DNA of 64,000 nt from Sthenelais limicola (Eukaryota; Annelida; Polychaeta; Phyllodocida; Sigalionidae): assembly GCA_942159475.1 (NCBI GenBank), contig OW804094.1:16737708-16801707 (forward strand). Reading direction: 5' to 3'. The notes below the pieces were generated by a model, which searched no databases, was not told the DNA's origin, and was given only the letters and a program-made list of their open reading frames with translations. Below, in pieces: positions 1 through 10,856 of the stretch. A program made the position numbers and the translations under genes. The number at the start of each line of letters is the position of its first letter. Positions within the stretch are counted from its first letter, which is position 1.

Positions 1-102
1 TACATTCAGATATACCTAAAATCTATTGCTTTTCACTCTAGTTTAGCAGAATTTGAGAGATGTGTAGAAGTGTAGATTGTGCATGTTCTGAAAATCTGAC
101 CC
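1..102 (-). mobile_element. Family A element, cut by window edge
   Basis: Right part of a reverse copy; it carries the variant internal motif GAGATGTGTAGAA and ends in TCTGACCC at 102. Confidence 0.8.
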
Positions 103-515
103 ATATATCTAGAGTACCTAACCTATTTGGCAGCAAATAGATACATTTCCTATAATTAAAAGCGCTGACCATTTATCTAATTTCAAAATTCTGAGGGTCC
201 TACAGGGACAAGCATTATAAAGAGTAAATAATAATTTCTGTATGAGTCTTGTCACGATTGTGAGGAAAAGTAATTACATTTTCATGAACACTTGAGGTTA
301 TTAGGGGCCATTCCTGGGGGCAGTGTAACTACTAGTATAGTTTTATCCGGCATTTTGGAATCAAAACTATATAAACATATGATTGCTGATTGTGACTCAT
401 TTACCTGGAACACATCATATATGTATTTATCTATTCACTCCCTTTATCCCTAGAAAGCCACCATAGATCTAGCCTAACGTCTAGGGGCTAATCTTGCAGT
501 AGAAGAGTGTTACGT
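103..515. other. Unassigned AT-rich sequence
   Basis: No frame, tandem repeat or inverted repeat that I can support. Confidence 0.4.
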
Positions 516-750
516 GGGTCACATTGTAAGAAAATGCACATTCGGCAGCTCTACAAATCTGGCAACTTCTGCTAAATTAGACTGAACAAATAGGAATAGT
601 TGGTATATCAGAGTATCTTTGGCATTGTGTTGATAATAAATATCTCTTTCATTGTGTTAAACTGCATTTTGAACGTCAATTTTCTCTTAAATCTGGGTCA
701 TTTGACAAGATTGGTGAAGGTGAATTGTACATTTTCTGATGATCTGACCC
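516..750 (+). mobile_element. Family A MITE-like element, complete
   Basis: Reference description for the family. The element is non-coding, 235 bp, with imperfect terminal inverted repeats of about 28 bp (GGGTCAGATTTTCAGAAAAT then GTACAATT). The interior is asymmetric: forward copies have AGCTCTACACATTTAG and CTGCTAAATTAG after the left end and GAGAGGATTGGTGAAGG before the right end. Twelve or more copies in this window measure exactly 235 bp, and about 20 have identical 4-bp flanks. That is the pattern of a non-autonomous DNA transposon. No transposase is present here, so the superfamily is open; 4-bp duplications occur in Sola, Chapaev and Academ, among others. This copy has flanks ACGT/ACCT. 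The 98-residue open frame over it is a by-product of the repeat. Confidence 0.92.
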
Positions 751-1037
751 ACCTGGACACTTCACCACCACATAGTACACTACCGGAGGTTTATGTGAAC
801 CATAGTCAACAATTCAACCAGGTCTTTACTGCTTCCATTTGGTGCAGTGTTATGTACGGTTATATCCCCACTGCCCTGTCTCCGGGGAAAGTGTAATATA
901 CGGATATACCCTATTTAACATACGTTACCGTTTTATATTGGACATGTGGTGCTGTATTTTCACATTGCAGCCTCCCCCAGGTGCTTATCATCTGTTTTCT
1001 TAAAGCCGGTTTTCCACTAAACACGATTTCTGAATAA

Positions 1038-1099
1038 GGGTCAGATTTTTAGAAAATGCACAATCGGAAGCTCTACAAATTTGGTAACTTCTGTTAAAT
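1038..1099 (+). mobile_element. Family A fragment (left end)
   Basis: Only the first ~60 bp remain; similarity stops near TTCTGTTAAATG. Confidence 0.75.
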
Positions 1100-1184
1100 G
1101 CCACCATGGCAGTTCTTCCAAGGATGACTAACTCATGTTAATACTCTCGCAGAATCTCTACTCAGTCAAAACAGCCGCCGATGT

Positions 1185-1419
1185 GGGTTAGATTATCAGA
1201 AAATGTACAATCAGCAGTTCTACAGATCGATCAAATTCTGCTAAATCAGAGTGAAAAGTGATACATAGTAAGTATATCTGAGTGTATTCTGTATTGTATT
1301 CATCCAATAAATCTGTCTGGTTATGTTGAGCTGTATTTTGAATCTGATTTCTGTCTTAAATTTGAGTTATTTGAGAGGATTGGTGAAGGGCAATTGTACA
1401 TTTTCTGGCAACTTGACCC
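1185..1419 (+). mobile_element. Family A element, complete
   Basis: 235 bp, of the variant with AGAGTGAAAAG after the left end and AACCTGATTT-like sequence in the middle. Flanks ATGT/ATCT. Confidence 0.9.
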
Positions 1420-1613
1420 ATCTGTTTTCATGTAACATAAATTTACGAAAGTTGTCTTACAGTGTAGAAGAATAGGATATAGAAACAATCTCTTTGAATA
1501 TCAGATCCAAATAGACAAGGACGAGTCAGAAAGTGTTGTAGTCACCTCAATAACGTTGTGACCTTGTGAAGTTTTCCTGTGATCTCTACTTGAACAGAAA
1601 TAATATCTTACGT

Positions 1614-1850
1614 GGGTGCGATCTTCAGAAAATGTACAATTCACCTCCACCAATCCTTTCCAATAACCCAAATTTAAGTGAAAAGTGATGACGCTCAAAG
1701 TCCAGTTTAACACAATTAAAGAGATATGTGTTATCAACACAATGCCAAAGATACTCTGATATACCCATTATTTATAATTTTTCTGTCTAATTCAACAGAA
1801 GTTACCAAATTTGTAGAGCTGCCGAATGTGCATTTTCTGAAAATCTGACC
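1614..1850 (-). mobile_element. Family A element
   Basis: Full-length reverse copy with a diverged left end (GGGTGCGATCTTCAG) and a right end lacking the last C. Confidence 0.88.
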
Positions 1851-1906
1851 TTTGTGGACTCTTGAGTCTAGTCCCAAGACGCTGTAAAGAAATAGGGTTA
1901 TTATAT

Positions 1907-2141
1907 GGGTGAAGTTTCCTGAAAATGTACAATTGACCTTCACCAATCCTCTCAAATAACCCACATTTAAGACAAGATTCAGGTTCAAAATACAGTCCAA
2001 CACAACCAGACTGATGTATTGAATGAATACAATACGGAATACACTCAAATATACTCAGTATTTATTATTTTTCACTCTAATTTAGCAGAATTTGAGAGAT
2101 GTGTAGAATTGTAGATTGTGCACTTTCTGAAAATCTGACCC
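1907..2141 (-). mobile_element. Family A element, complete
   Basis: 235 bp, with flanks ATAT/ATAT. The left end is GGGTGAAGTTTCC, a recurrent variant terminus. Confidence 0.92.
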
Positions 2142-2249
2142 ATATGCCCGGACATATGCATATATAAAACTAAAAAATACATCACATGCACAATCCATCT
2201 AAGCATTCCTATTTAAAGCTGCACTCTCAGCTAGTACAACAAGGCAAAT

Positions 2250-2400
2250 CTTGCCAAATCTACACATACTATAACTTATATGACTGGATTCATCAATATT
2301 CTGCTGCTGTTATATGCTTTTACAAGAGTTACTCATATTATGACTTATAGGACTGAATTCATCAATATTCTGCTGCTGTTATATGCTTATAAATGAATTT
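2250..2400. repeat. Local ~66-bp tandem duplication
   Basis: GAATTCATCAATATTCTGCT with flanking sequence occurs twice in direct order about 65 bp apart. The following stretch (about 2400-2500) is related to 4088-4215. Confidence 0.6.
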
Positions 2401-2589
2401 GAAACCGGATTAGCTTAGCAAAAACGACCACCGGTGAGCGATAATAAGTGAAGTCTTCACTGGGAATGATTCAAGTGGCTCCTCCAACTATAAATGAGGA
2501 CGTTTTAGAAGCCCTGTTGCAAAAACAACTGGACAAACTCCTCCACAACTTTGGTCCAATGACTTTTTTAAATGGTTTGGAAAAGAACT

Positions 2590-3157
2590 TACCAAAAAGT
2601 AGATCATGTTAAGATTGTAATCTACCACATGTACTTTAATCTACTTTAATCTTGGAAAAGACTTGACTAAAAAGTATCATAGTAGGTAGACGTGGCAGTA
2701 TTCACCTAAACCCGTACGAAATTTTTTTCCTCCCAGACTGAATAAAACCAGGACGGTTGAATAATTTTGGAAATATAAAAAGTAGTTTATGTTAAGATTT
2801 TAATCTACCACATGTACTTTAATCTACTTTAATCTTGGAAAAGAATTGACTAAAAAGTAGATCATGTTAAGATTGTAATCTACCACATGTGCTTTAATCT
2901 ACTTTAATCTTGGAAAAGACTTGACTAAAAAGTAGATCATGTTAAGATTGTAATCTACCACATGTACTTTAATCTACTTTAATCTTGGAAAAGAATTGAC
3001 TAAAAAGTAGATCATGTTAAGATTGTAATCTACCACATGTACTTTAATCTACTTTAATCTTGGTAAAGAATTGACTAAAAAGTAGATCATGTTAAGATTG
3101 TAATCTACCACATGTACTTTAATCTACTTTAATCTTGGAAAAGAATCAACTAAAAAG
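2590..3157. repeat. 75-bp tandem repeat array (left part)
   Basis: The motif TCTTGGAAAAGAATTGAC recurs at 2833, 2908, 2983, 3058 and 3133, a constant 75-bp step. Each unit carries AAGTAGATCATGTTAAGATT and two ACTTTAATCTAC blocks. A degenerate unit lies upstream at about 2590-2760. The array resumes at about 3590 after a retroposon insertion. Confidence 0.9.
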
Positions 3158-3592
3158 AGACCAAAAACAGGGAAATATAGAGATAGCGTAAACTATAAAA
3201 TTAAAAAGATCTGGAATGAGCTCCCAATGAAAGTGAGAACGGTGAGAGACCAAGAGACCTTCTATAAAAAGGTAAAAGAAGAGTATTTAAGAAGGGATGG
3301 TCTAGAGTAACATAAAGTAATTTTATATTGTGGTTGTGTATTTAATGTATTACAAGCTGTAAACAGTATCATATTTTTAGTATTCATTGTTGCTTCTAGG
3401 GATATTCGTGGAAGACATTGTACTGTAATTTCTGTCTATTTTTTGAGTCTGTAATGGTTTTGAATCGATTAATGAGACCTTTTATAAGGCAACGTACGAA
3501 GACATCACTGAGTGATACACTACGTTTTTTCAAATGTTCGGATAAATATTATGTAATTGGCCTTTAATACAATAAAAAAAATAAAAAAATGT
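3158..3592 (+). mobile_element. 5'-truncated LINE 3' end, with C-terminal reading-frame remnant
   Basis: Codons 3158-3310 are open for 50 residues and end at TAA. The peptide contains IKKIWNELP followed by a Phe-Tyr-Lys-Lys-Val stretch. That IWN-x-LP...F..K..K layout is the usual carboxy end of non-LTR retrotransposon polyproteins, just past the reverse transcriptase. An untranslated 3' region of about 280 bp follows and ends in an A-rich tail (AATAAAAAAAATAAAAAAATG). The piece interrupts a unit of the 75-bp array: AAAAAG lies before it and TTAAGATT after it, as inside an intact unit. It is a dead-on-arrival insertion. The clade cannot be assigned. Confidence 0.75.
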
Positions 3593-3690
3593 TAAGATTT
3601 TAATCTACCACATGTACTTTAATCTACCACACTGCTTTAATCTACCACGTTTACTTTAATCTACCACACTGCTTTAATCTACCACATTCA
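3593..3690. repeat. 75-bp-array sequence resumed, degenerate short units
   Basis: TTTAATCTACCAC recurs every 20-25 bp, with ACATGTAC or ACTGC between copies. Confidence 0.75.
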
Positions 3691-3889
3691 CCACAACTAC
3701 CCGCCTAATACCCCTTGCTCTAGCCGACTATAAATAACTCCTCACCCTTACAACCACCACCTTCCAGCAGGCTTGCATTTAGCGGCTGAAGTATAATCGA
3801 AGAGACAGCTAATGATTGTACTTCTTCTATCCTTCACTCTGCCTCAGCTACTCTGTGATCTTAGCGGGGAGAGGTACCCCTAAATGCCA

Positions 3890-4215
3890 GCTATCGTCTT
3901 TCTGCTATACCCCCCACCCCCCAGCTTCGCATTCATCAAAGATCTACTCCGCGCTCCTTCGCTTGAGTAGAGAGATCATCATCATTTGTCTCTGCTCAAA
4001 TTCATGTATAGATGTATCTGATATGAAAGGCTTTTTACCAGGGGGGCAGGGGGGCTTGTTTTTTTTGGTACTGGTCTTTATTCAGGCAAGGTTACTGTTG
4101 CTGCTGCTTATACAAGAATTTGAAGGTAAATTTCACAAGAGAAAATGACCGCCAGTGAGCAATACTAAGTGAAGTCATCATTTAAAAGGATTCTGGCTGG
4201 TCCTCCAAATAAAAA
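3890..4215. repeat. Diverged dispersed repeat
   Basis: 3890-4005 resembles 5361-5480 (shared AAAGATCTACTCCGCGCTC-like and TGTCTCTGCTCAAATTCATG-like stretches). 4088-4215 resembles 2330-2500. No end structure is visible, so the class is unknown. Confidence 0.5.
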
Positions 4216-4723
4216 TGAGAAATTGTATTGTATAATGTTTATTTCCATAAATATATGACAGTAGATATAAATATAATAGTTTACACTGGAAATGGGAACA
4301 GGCCTCATCTATGGCAGCCATAGCTCTTCCAGAGGGTACTGTGGACTAGAGTTGAATTATAGTTATCGCGTTAGTTCTGTATTCTGTAGCAAAAATAAAC
4401 AAACAAAATCTTCCCAGGTTAAAATAGTTGTACAGAAACCAACTAAAAAGGGCTTCAAAATCACTTTTTCACCCCAGATACCTTCACCTATTGTCCCCTG
4501 GAAGGGTCAACGGAATTATACAGAGCAGAAAAAACATTGGTAATGTCACAGATTCCAAGAACACGCCCGAAAAATCCCCTCTGCATACCACTATGATATA
4601 ATACAGATAATATGAGCACTTGGTAAGATTTTTTTGGTTGTAATAGCTGAGGATTCAGCTTTAATCAATTATACACTTTCTTAAAGAAGGGGAAATTGGG
4701 GATTTATCTGCATAAGCTACCTA
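4216..4723. other. Unassigned sequence
   Basis: An open frame at 4292-4543 has no recognisable protein features or splice context. Nothing else is supported. Confidence 0.4.
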
Positions 4724-4727
4724 AATT

Positions 4728-5135
4728 GTATTGTGTTTCAGGAAAATGAGTCATAAGTGGCAAAATTGATATTTTTCAAAGTGTTTTTTCCACAAAATCA
4801 CAGTATTGGAATGTTCTGATTTTTGGGGAGTTTGTTACTTATAGTTATGTCAATTGATGTATTAAATTCCAGGACAATCTATATAATATGTACTTTCGTT
4901 TTAAAGGTCCTCATACAGACTACATTTAGTTACTTTACTGTTTATTGCCCCCCAAAAATATTGGCAACTTTATTTTCGAAAACGAAAATATCAAACCTAA
5001 AACCTAGAAATACTTATTATTTTATTAGACTGTTTACTATCATTGGAATCGGCTTGATCTCCTCTTTTCAAATATAATGGTATCTCAAAATCTATTTTTT
5101 TGCGACTTATGACTCATTTTCCTGAAACACATCAC
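4728..5135. mobile_element. Family B MITE-like element, complete
   Basis: Reference description. The element is 408 bp, with inverted ends GTGATGTGTTTCAGGAAAAT continuing GAGTCACAAGTCGCAAAA. The interior carries GATCTCATCTTTTCAAAT near one end, TAGTAAAGTAGCTAAAT in the middle and GGTACATGTAT nearby. It is non-coding. This copy starts with the altered end GTATTGTGTTTC and is flanked by AATT on both sides (4724-4727, 5136-5139). Copies at 12689, 34761 and 56532 are also exactly 408 bp. The autonomous partner is unknown. Confidence 0.92.
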
Positions 5136-5360
5136 AATTGCACACATTTGTTTATTATCAAACTGCAATACAATGCAAACTTTTCGTTCCCCCCTACCCT
5201 CCCATCTGTATTATTTCCTTCGTATCTACAGTGGCTTTGGTTGCAAATTCATACATTTTGAGAGGAACACTGTCTCTTTAAGCAAGACGTTAGATTCCTT
5301 GGATAACTGTTTGAACCCAGTACCAGCAGATTTCTCATCAGATGGGTGACAAAGCTAGCG

Positions 5361-5482
5361 CCGAATGCCAACTATGATCTCTGAATTACCTCCTTTCCCA
5401 ATCTTCTGATGAAACAAAGATTTACTCCTCGCTCTTTTGAGTGGAGAGGGTCGTCATCCCTTGTCTGTACTCAAATCTATGT
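5361..5482. repeat. Diverged dispersed repeat, second copy
   Basis: Partner of 3890-4005; the family A copy at 5483 sits at its right edge. Confidence 0.5.
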
Positions 5483-5717
5483 GGGTCAGATTTTCAGAAA
5501 ATGCACAGTCTACAATTTTACACATCTTTCAAATTCTGCTAAATAAGAGTGAAAAGGGATACATATTAGGTGTATCTGAGTATATTCTGTATTGTATTCA
5601 TTCAATAGATCCGTCTGGTTAAGTTGAACTGTATTTTGAACCTACATTTCTTCTTAAATTTGGGTTATTTAAGATGATTGGTGAAGGTCAATTGTACATT
5701 TTCTAAAAATCTGACCC
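5483..5717 (+). mobile_element. Family A element, complete
   Basis: 235 bp of the AGAGTGAAAAG variant; flanks ATGT/ATGT. Confidence 0.92.
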
Positions 5718-5723
5718 ATGTAT

Positions 5724-5815
5724 TGGGTGAAGTTTCCAGAAAATGCACAAATCACATTTAGAATCCTTCCCAAATAAGCCGAATTTAATGCAAAAATGAA
5801 ACTCAAAACACATGT
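5724..5815 (-). mobile_element. Family A fragment (left part)
   Basis: GGGTGAAGTTTCCAG-type left end, lost after about 90 bp. It begins 6 bp after the previous copy. Confidence 0.7.
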
Positions 5816-5959
5816 CGTAGGCATAGAAACGTGCTGTTTATATAATTATACTACGACTGAATGGGTTATTCACTTTGAGCGGGAAGAATACGCCCATTTA
5901 ATAGTTTGTTCATTTCTGTACCCATTGATTAAAGAGCGCGTGGCCGCTGATGTAAAAAC

Positions 5960-6058
5960 GTTTTTGATTGGTCAGTAATGATCGATATGGTGACGTCATC
6001 GCTGTGTCGACCAATCAGAGACGAGCTTACTCCATGATTCGGCATGATCAAAACTAAA
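5960..6058 (+). promoter_or_regulatory. Candidate RNA polymerase II promoter (CCAAT boxes and CRE)
   Basis: This short CpG-rich island in AT-rich DNA contains a reverse CCAAT box (GATTGG at 5966-5971), a perfect palindromic cAMP-response element TGACGTCA (5991-5998) and a forward CCAAT box (6011-6015). The spacing is typical of CRE/NF-Y promoters. It is inferred from motifs only and could belong to a mobile element. Confidence 0.35.
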
Positions 6059-6059
6059 G

Positions 6060-6095
6060 ATGGCCACGTCTTGGAAATGCGGCCAGCCTGTACGC
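6060..6095 (+). CDS. Candidate short first coding exon
   Basis: AAAG-ATG-G gives a good start context 45 bp after the second CCAAT box. Twelve codons (MATSWKCGQPVR) are followed at once by GTAAGAAT, a strong splice-donor sequence. I do not recognise the protein and found no downstream exon. The next 200 bp are a large hairpin. Confidence 0.25.
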
Positions 6096-6144
6096 GTAAG
6101 AATGGCCTTTTCTTTTAATATTTCCAAGTCGTAGTATAAAGAAC

Positions 6145-6305
6145 GAACTGTACTCAAGGTTGGAACTACTCGTGTGATTCAATGGCTCTCATTATAACTT
6201 TCTTTTGTATCCAACGCGCGACCTGCGGCCGCTTGTTGGATACAAAAGAAACATATAACTTGAGCCATTGAATCACACTTGTAGTTCCAACCTTGTGTAC
6301 AGTTC
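6145..6305. repeat. 161-bp hairpin (imperfect palindrome, ~71-bp arms)
   Basis: Left arm 6145-6215 and right arm 6235-6305 are reverse complements with about 10 mismatches. Shared blocks include GGTTGGAACTAC, GTGATTCAATGG and TTCTTTTGTATCCAAC. The 19-bp loop contains the NotI octamer GCGGCCGC. Confidence 0.9.
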
Positions 6306-6772
6306 TATCTAAGTATAAATTGTTCTATATTTATACATTATTCATGAAAAAAAGATTAGTCATAGTTTTTAATAGTCACTCACTATAGTAAAGTAGGTAA
6401 ATTTAGTTAGATATACTTCCCAGGATATCTTCAAATGTGTATTGATACATTTTTGCGACTCATGACTCATTTCCATTTTCATTTTCCATTTTTGTACATA
6501 TTGTTATCAGAAGGCAGGGTAATATTGGGAGTTTTCCTTCGGGGAGAGGGAGTTTAGATGGGAATGTCAATTTTTAGAACAGTATTAAGTTTCACCGACG
6601 CCAGCTTACACTACCTTGGGCTATCATGACAGAACCTAGAATTATAGAGCCTGACGCAGAAAGCGCTCTTCTCTTTATACATCCCCGCATTTCCTAGAAG
6701 ATATAAAATATGGACTTTTGATTCTGTTTACTTGATCAATATTTGTTTGTTCTTTACATTTCCTGCCTATCT

Positions 6773-6999
6773 GGGTCAGATCTTTAGACAATGTACAATT
6801 GGCAGCTCTAAACATGTGGTAAATTCTGCTAAATTAGGCTGCAATTTGGTCAATACTTGGTAAATTCGTATATTGTAGGCATTGCATTGCATCTGTTTGG
6901 TTATGTTAAACTGCATTTTGAAAGTCATTTTTGTCTCAAATTTGCGTTATTTGATAGGATTGGTGAAGACGAATTGTACATTTTCTGTCGATTTCAATC
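6773..6999 (+). mobile_element. Family A element, degraded right end
   Basis: The right terminus has decayed to GATTTCAATC. Two overlapping open frames here are repeat by-products. Confidence 0.85.
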
Positions 7000-7082
7000 A
7001 TATGTATCAAACACCTCTTACATTAACACTCCTCCTGGGGATACGGATTCGATGGACATTATCACATTGTGTGGAGTTATAT

Positions 7083-7317
7083 GGGTTAGATTTTCCGAAA
7101 AGGAACAATCTACAATTCTACACATCTCTCAAATTCTGCTAAATTGGAGTGACAAGTGATAAGGTCTAGGTAAATCTGAGTGTATTCTGTATAATATTTA
7201 TTCAATAAATCTGTTTGATTGTGTTGAACTGTATTTTGAACCTGATTTTCGTCCTAAATGAGGGTTATTTGAGAAGATTAGTGAAGGCCAATTGTACATT
7301 TTCTGAAAATCTGACCC
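7083..7317 (+). mobile_element. Family A element, complete
   Basis: 235 bp; flanks ATAT/ATAT; left end GGGTTAGATTTTCCG. Confidence 0.92.
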
Positions 7318-7592
7318 ATATACTGAAGTGGGTGTGTTTGGACTCCCCCTGCCGCTCCTATACCTCTCCATCCCGCCACATGGGCTGTACCTCACCACTG
7401 ACACCCACTATTTATTATATCTAGGCTACTAGGGAATATCTATATGTATTGCCCTATACCATGACTGATTGCTTTTTATTTATGATACTCATTCTTTTGA
7501 ATTCAAATCCAAATTCGAATCCAAATATTGTAATTATACTTATAATTTCAGCTTAGTTATTGGTAGTTTCCTTGCTCCATCAGCGTGTAAAT

Positions 7593-7776
7593 GGCTCAGA
7601 TCATCTGAAAATGTACAATCCACCTTCACCAATCTCCTCAAATAAAAGAGATACTTTTGATCAACAGAATGCCAAAAACACTCTGATATACCCATTATTT
7701 ATAATGTTTGTCTAATTTAACAGGAGTTACCAAATTTGTAGAACTTCCGATTGTGCATTTTCTGAAAATCTGACCC
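7593..7776 (-). mobile_element. Family A element with internal deletion
   Basis: 184 bp with both ends present; flanks AAAT/AAAT, so the deletion arose before or after a normal insertion. Confidence 0.88.
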
Positions 7777-8134
7777 AAATGTATGTTAAAATTCCTCAGA
7801 CTATTGTCACCAAACCCTTAATACAATCCCTTTGAGGGACTGGAATGCCTATATAGCCTACCCCCCCCCCCCCTTCCCCACCCTCCCATCTCTCCATCCT
7901 ACGACATGGGCTATATCTTACTTCCAATCGAAGCCTGCTTGGATTACCTAGGGCTACCCACGAATAATCTAGAATTATAGAGCTAGAAATAGAGCTGCCT
8001 TTTCTTTATACACCCCGAACTCCTGCGGCATGGTCGATGATGAAATTAAGCTATATTCAGGGCGATAATAACAGAAGTATTGACATTTTCCTTCTTATGG
8101 ATGTATACTTTTTCTCGTACTTTACTCTGATATT
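7777..8134. other. Unassigned sequence with a poly-C run
   Basis: Contains a run of 14 C at about 7861. The part near 7910-8040 resembles 6605-6715 (shared ATCTAGAATTATAGAGC-like and TTCTTTATACA blocks). Confidence 0.45.
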
Positions 8135-8135
8135 T

Positions 8136-8213
8136 CAGTATGCAAGTGTCAGCATGAAAAGTAGTACTTTTTGTTATTCTTTTGTCAGCCATTAAAAACC
8201 CTTTTTTGCACTG
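8136..8213. repeat. ~78-bp direct repeat, left copy
   Basis: CAGTATGCAAGTGTCAGCAT through TTTTTGCACTGGG; matches 8455-8534 on the other side of the family A copy. Confidence 0.85.
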
Positions 8214-8450
8214 GGGTCAAAACTTGTACAATTGTACAATTGTACAATTAGCCTTCACCAATCCCCTTAAATAACCCAAACTTCAGACAAAAATAAAGTT
8301 CAAAATACAGTTCAACATAACCATTATTGAATTAATTCAATACAGAATACACTCAGATATACCTAGTATTTATCATTTTTCACTCTAATTTAGCAGAATT
8401 TGAGAGATGTGTAGAACTGTAGATTCTGGGTTTTTCTGAAAATCTGACCC
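8214..8450 (-). mobile_element. Family A element
   Basis: Full length. The left end has an expanded GTACAATT motif (three tandem copies near 8226). Confidence 0.88.
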
Positions 8451-8454
8451 ACCT

Positions 8455-8534
8455 CAGTATGCAAGTGTCAGCATGGAAGTAGTACTTTTTGTTATTCTTT
8501 TGCCAGTCATTAAAAACCCTGTTTTTGCACTGGG
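8455..8534. repeat. ~78-bp direct repeat, right copy
   Basis: About 93% identical to 8136-8213 by eye. Confidence 0.85.
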
Positions 8535-8588
8535 ATTTGGATTATTTCTATAGTGGAAACCAACAATTTAAACAAGTTATCAGCAATT

Positions 8589-8978
8589 GTGATCGATCTG
8601 TATCAGGAAAATGAATCACAAGTTGCAAAATATGGATTTTGAGATATCATCATATTTGAAAAGAGGAGATCAAGCCGATTCTAATGATGGTAAACAGTAG
8701 GACATCTAATCAGTATTTCGATATTTAAAGTTCGATATTGTTTTTTTTTAAAGAAAGGGTGCAGTATTTTCGGGTTGACAATTACTAGTAAAGTGGCTAA
8801 ATATACTCCATAGGATGACCTTAGAAATGCATGTATACCTATATTTATTACACTGTCTTGGAATTGTGTACATATAACCAAGCCCCCCAAAAAGGAGAAT
8901 ATTCCAATAATAATATCTTATAATCAAATCCCTTTGAAAAATATCCATTTTGTGACTTATTTTTCTGAAACATATCAG
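8589..8978. mobile_element. Family B element
   Basis: Near full length, with one end mutated to GTGATCGATCTGTATCAGG. AATT flanks both ends, embedded in a longer shared CAGCAATT. Confidence 0.87.
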
Positions 8979-9398
8979 CAATTGCTTACCTTTATCAAAG
9001 TTCTGCTGTACACCTTAGTCTTAGCTGTCTTTGCTTTCCGATCAAACTCAAATAAGATTTCAAAAATCAAAAAAAATCCTAATGCAGTTACAGCTCTCAT
9101 TGTGTGGATTGAGTGAGTGGTAGAATAAACCAATTAGTGGCAACTCAGATATTTCCATGATGAAAAAAGGATTTCAATGATGTAAAAAGGCGAGGAGGCG
9201 AAGTGAAGGGGATGTAACTACATCAGAGGGAAGCCAGAGTTTAAACCTATTGCAGACTTTAACTTCCCCCATGGTAAAGCCTGTTTGGCTAGCCCGCTTT
9301 TAGATACCACTTTTTACTGCCTGTTTTAATCACTCTGTGGGAAAAAAGGGAGAGAAGTGTTAAAGGAAGAGGAGGAGAGCGGAGATTCTTACACTGTT
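8979..9398. other. Unassigned sequence
   Basis: ATGATG(T)AAAAAGG is repeated at 9159-9190. No gene is supported. Confidence 0.4.
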
Positions 9399-9634
9399 GG
9401 GTGGAATAGCCAGAAAATGGACAATTCACCTTCACCAATCCTCTCAAATAACCAACTTTTAAGACAAAAATGAGCTTCAAAATACAGTTTAACATAGCGA
9501 AAACAGATAGTTTAAACAAACTCGATACCAAATATCCTGAGATACACCGCGTATGTAGCATTTTTCAGCCTAATTTAGCAAAATTTACTACATGTGTTGA
9601 ACTACCAATTGTATATTTTCTGACAATCTGACCC
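9399..9634 (-). mobile_element. Family A element, complete
   Basis: 236 bp; flanks TGTT/TGTT. Confidence 0.9.
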
Positions 9635-9665
9635 TGTTATAGAAGATGGTTTTGAAGCTGCATAT

Positions 9666-9746
9666 GGGTGAGATCGTCAGACAATGTACAACTTACATTC
9701 ACCAATCCTTTCAAATAACCCAAATTTAAGTGAAAGACAATGGTTT
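9666..9746 (-). mobile_element. Family A fragment (left part)
   Basis: Starts GGGTGAGATCGTCAG and ends at AAGTGAAAGAC. Confidence 0.75.
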
Positions 9747-9796
9747 ACTTGAAAGAAATGAATTAAGTTACCTTTGATATTGCTCCTCACAGTAAT

Positions 9797-10140
9797 AGGG
9801 GAGTTGCATAGCCGCCATTTTAAATCTTGATTCGCATGGAATTATGGGAGTAATGGTACAGTATAAAATCTATAGAAAACATGTTATCTTCAGCATGGAA
9901 TATTTACCAATGATCTAATGTCAATATCCATGTGTCTTGCATGTTTCCATCGAACAAGCCTCAATCTTTCCCATCAAGCATTTGGTCTTCATCGATCATT
10001 TATAAAAGCTATGATATTGGTGAAAACATTCTGGCAATTTTCCATAAAATTGTTGCTAAATATTTGTATCTCAGATTTGAACTGAATCTATCCCAGCATG
10101 CACTGTGATAGACATGCGCAGTGAGACATGCAACTCCCCT
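9797..10140 (+). mobile_element. Family D element, complete
   Basis: Reference description. About 344 bp, AT-rich and non-coding, with short inverted ends AGGGGAGTTGCAT / ATGCAACTCCCCT. GCCGCCATTTT and GATTCGCATGGAATTATGG lie near the left end and CAGCATGCACTGTGA near the right. Other copies are at 20241, 27713 and 60883. The immediate flanks read AAT and ATT, consistent with a 2-bp duplication (AT or TA). Confidence 0.88.
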
Positions 10141-10621
10141 ATTGTGGAAGACGATTGTCTGTAAAGGTTCTTTTGATCTTTCACTTTGTAAAATCGAAAT
10201 TCTATTAGAATATGGTAGGAAATAGGAAAATTAAATTACTCTTTTTCAAAAAAATAAAAAATTACTGTTTGTAACCTTCATAATTAATATGTTCATCGAG
10301 AGTGCATATAATATTATAAGGTTCTTTAAGATGAATTCCCTCTCTCTCAGTTTTAGAGCATACTGAACAAATTTCCTTGTATTATATCCAGTGTTGTAAC
10401 GTCAACATACCTAGTTATTGGAGTATATGAGAGGAGAATAGTGTCGGATTATTTATTTATTCTCATATATCCTGATCAGATTGCTTGCAGAATGTACAAG
10501 TTGATCATATTTCTCAAAATTAAAACCCCTGAAATTGGATTTCTCAGCGGGTAATATAAGCGAAGACATGGACCCAGCGCCGGTGACAAGGTAGACACTA
10601 TTATTGCCACCTTGAGTATAG
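10141..10621. other. Unassigned AT-rich sequence
   Basis: No supported gene or repeat. Confidence 0.4.
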
Positions 10622-10856
10622 GGGTCAGATTTCCAGAAAATGTACAATTGGCAACTCTACACATTTAGGAAATTCTGCTAAACTCGGCTGAAAAATTATG
10701 AATACCGGGTATATCTGAATATATTTAGTGTCACATTGGTTTAATGTATCAGTTCTGTTATGGTAAACTACATTTTGAAGCTCATTTTTGTCTTAAATTT
10801 GGGTTATTTGAGAGGATTGGTGAAGGTGAATTGTACATTTTCTGATAACCTGACCC
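10622..10856 (+). mobile_element. Family A element, complete
   Basis: 235 bp; right end TGATAACCTGACCC. Confidence 0.9.
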
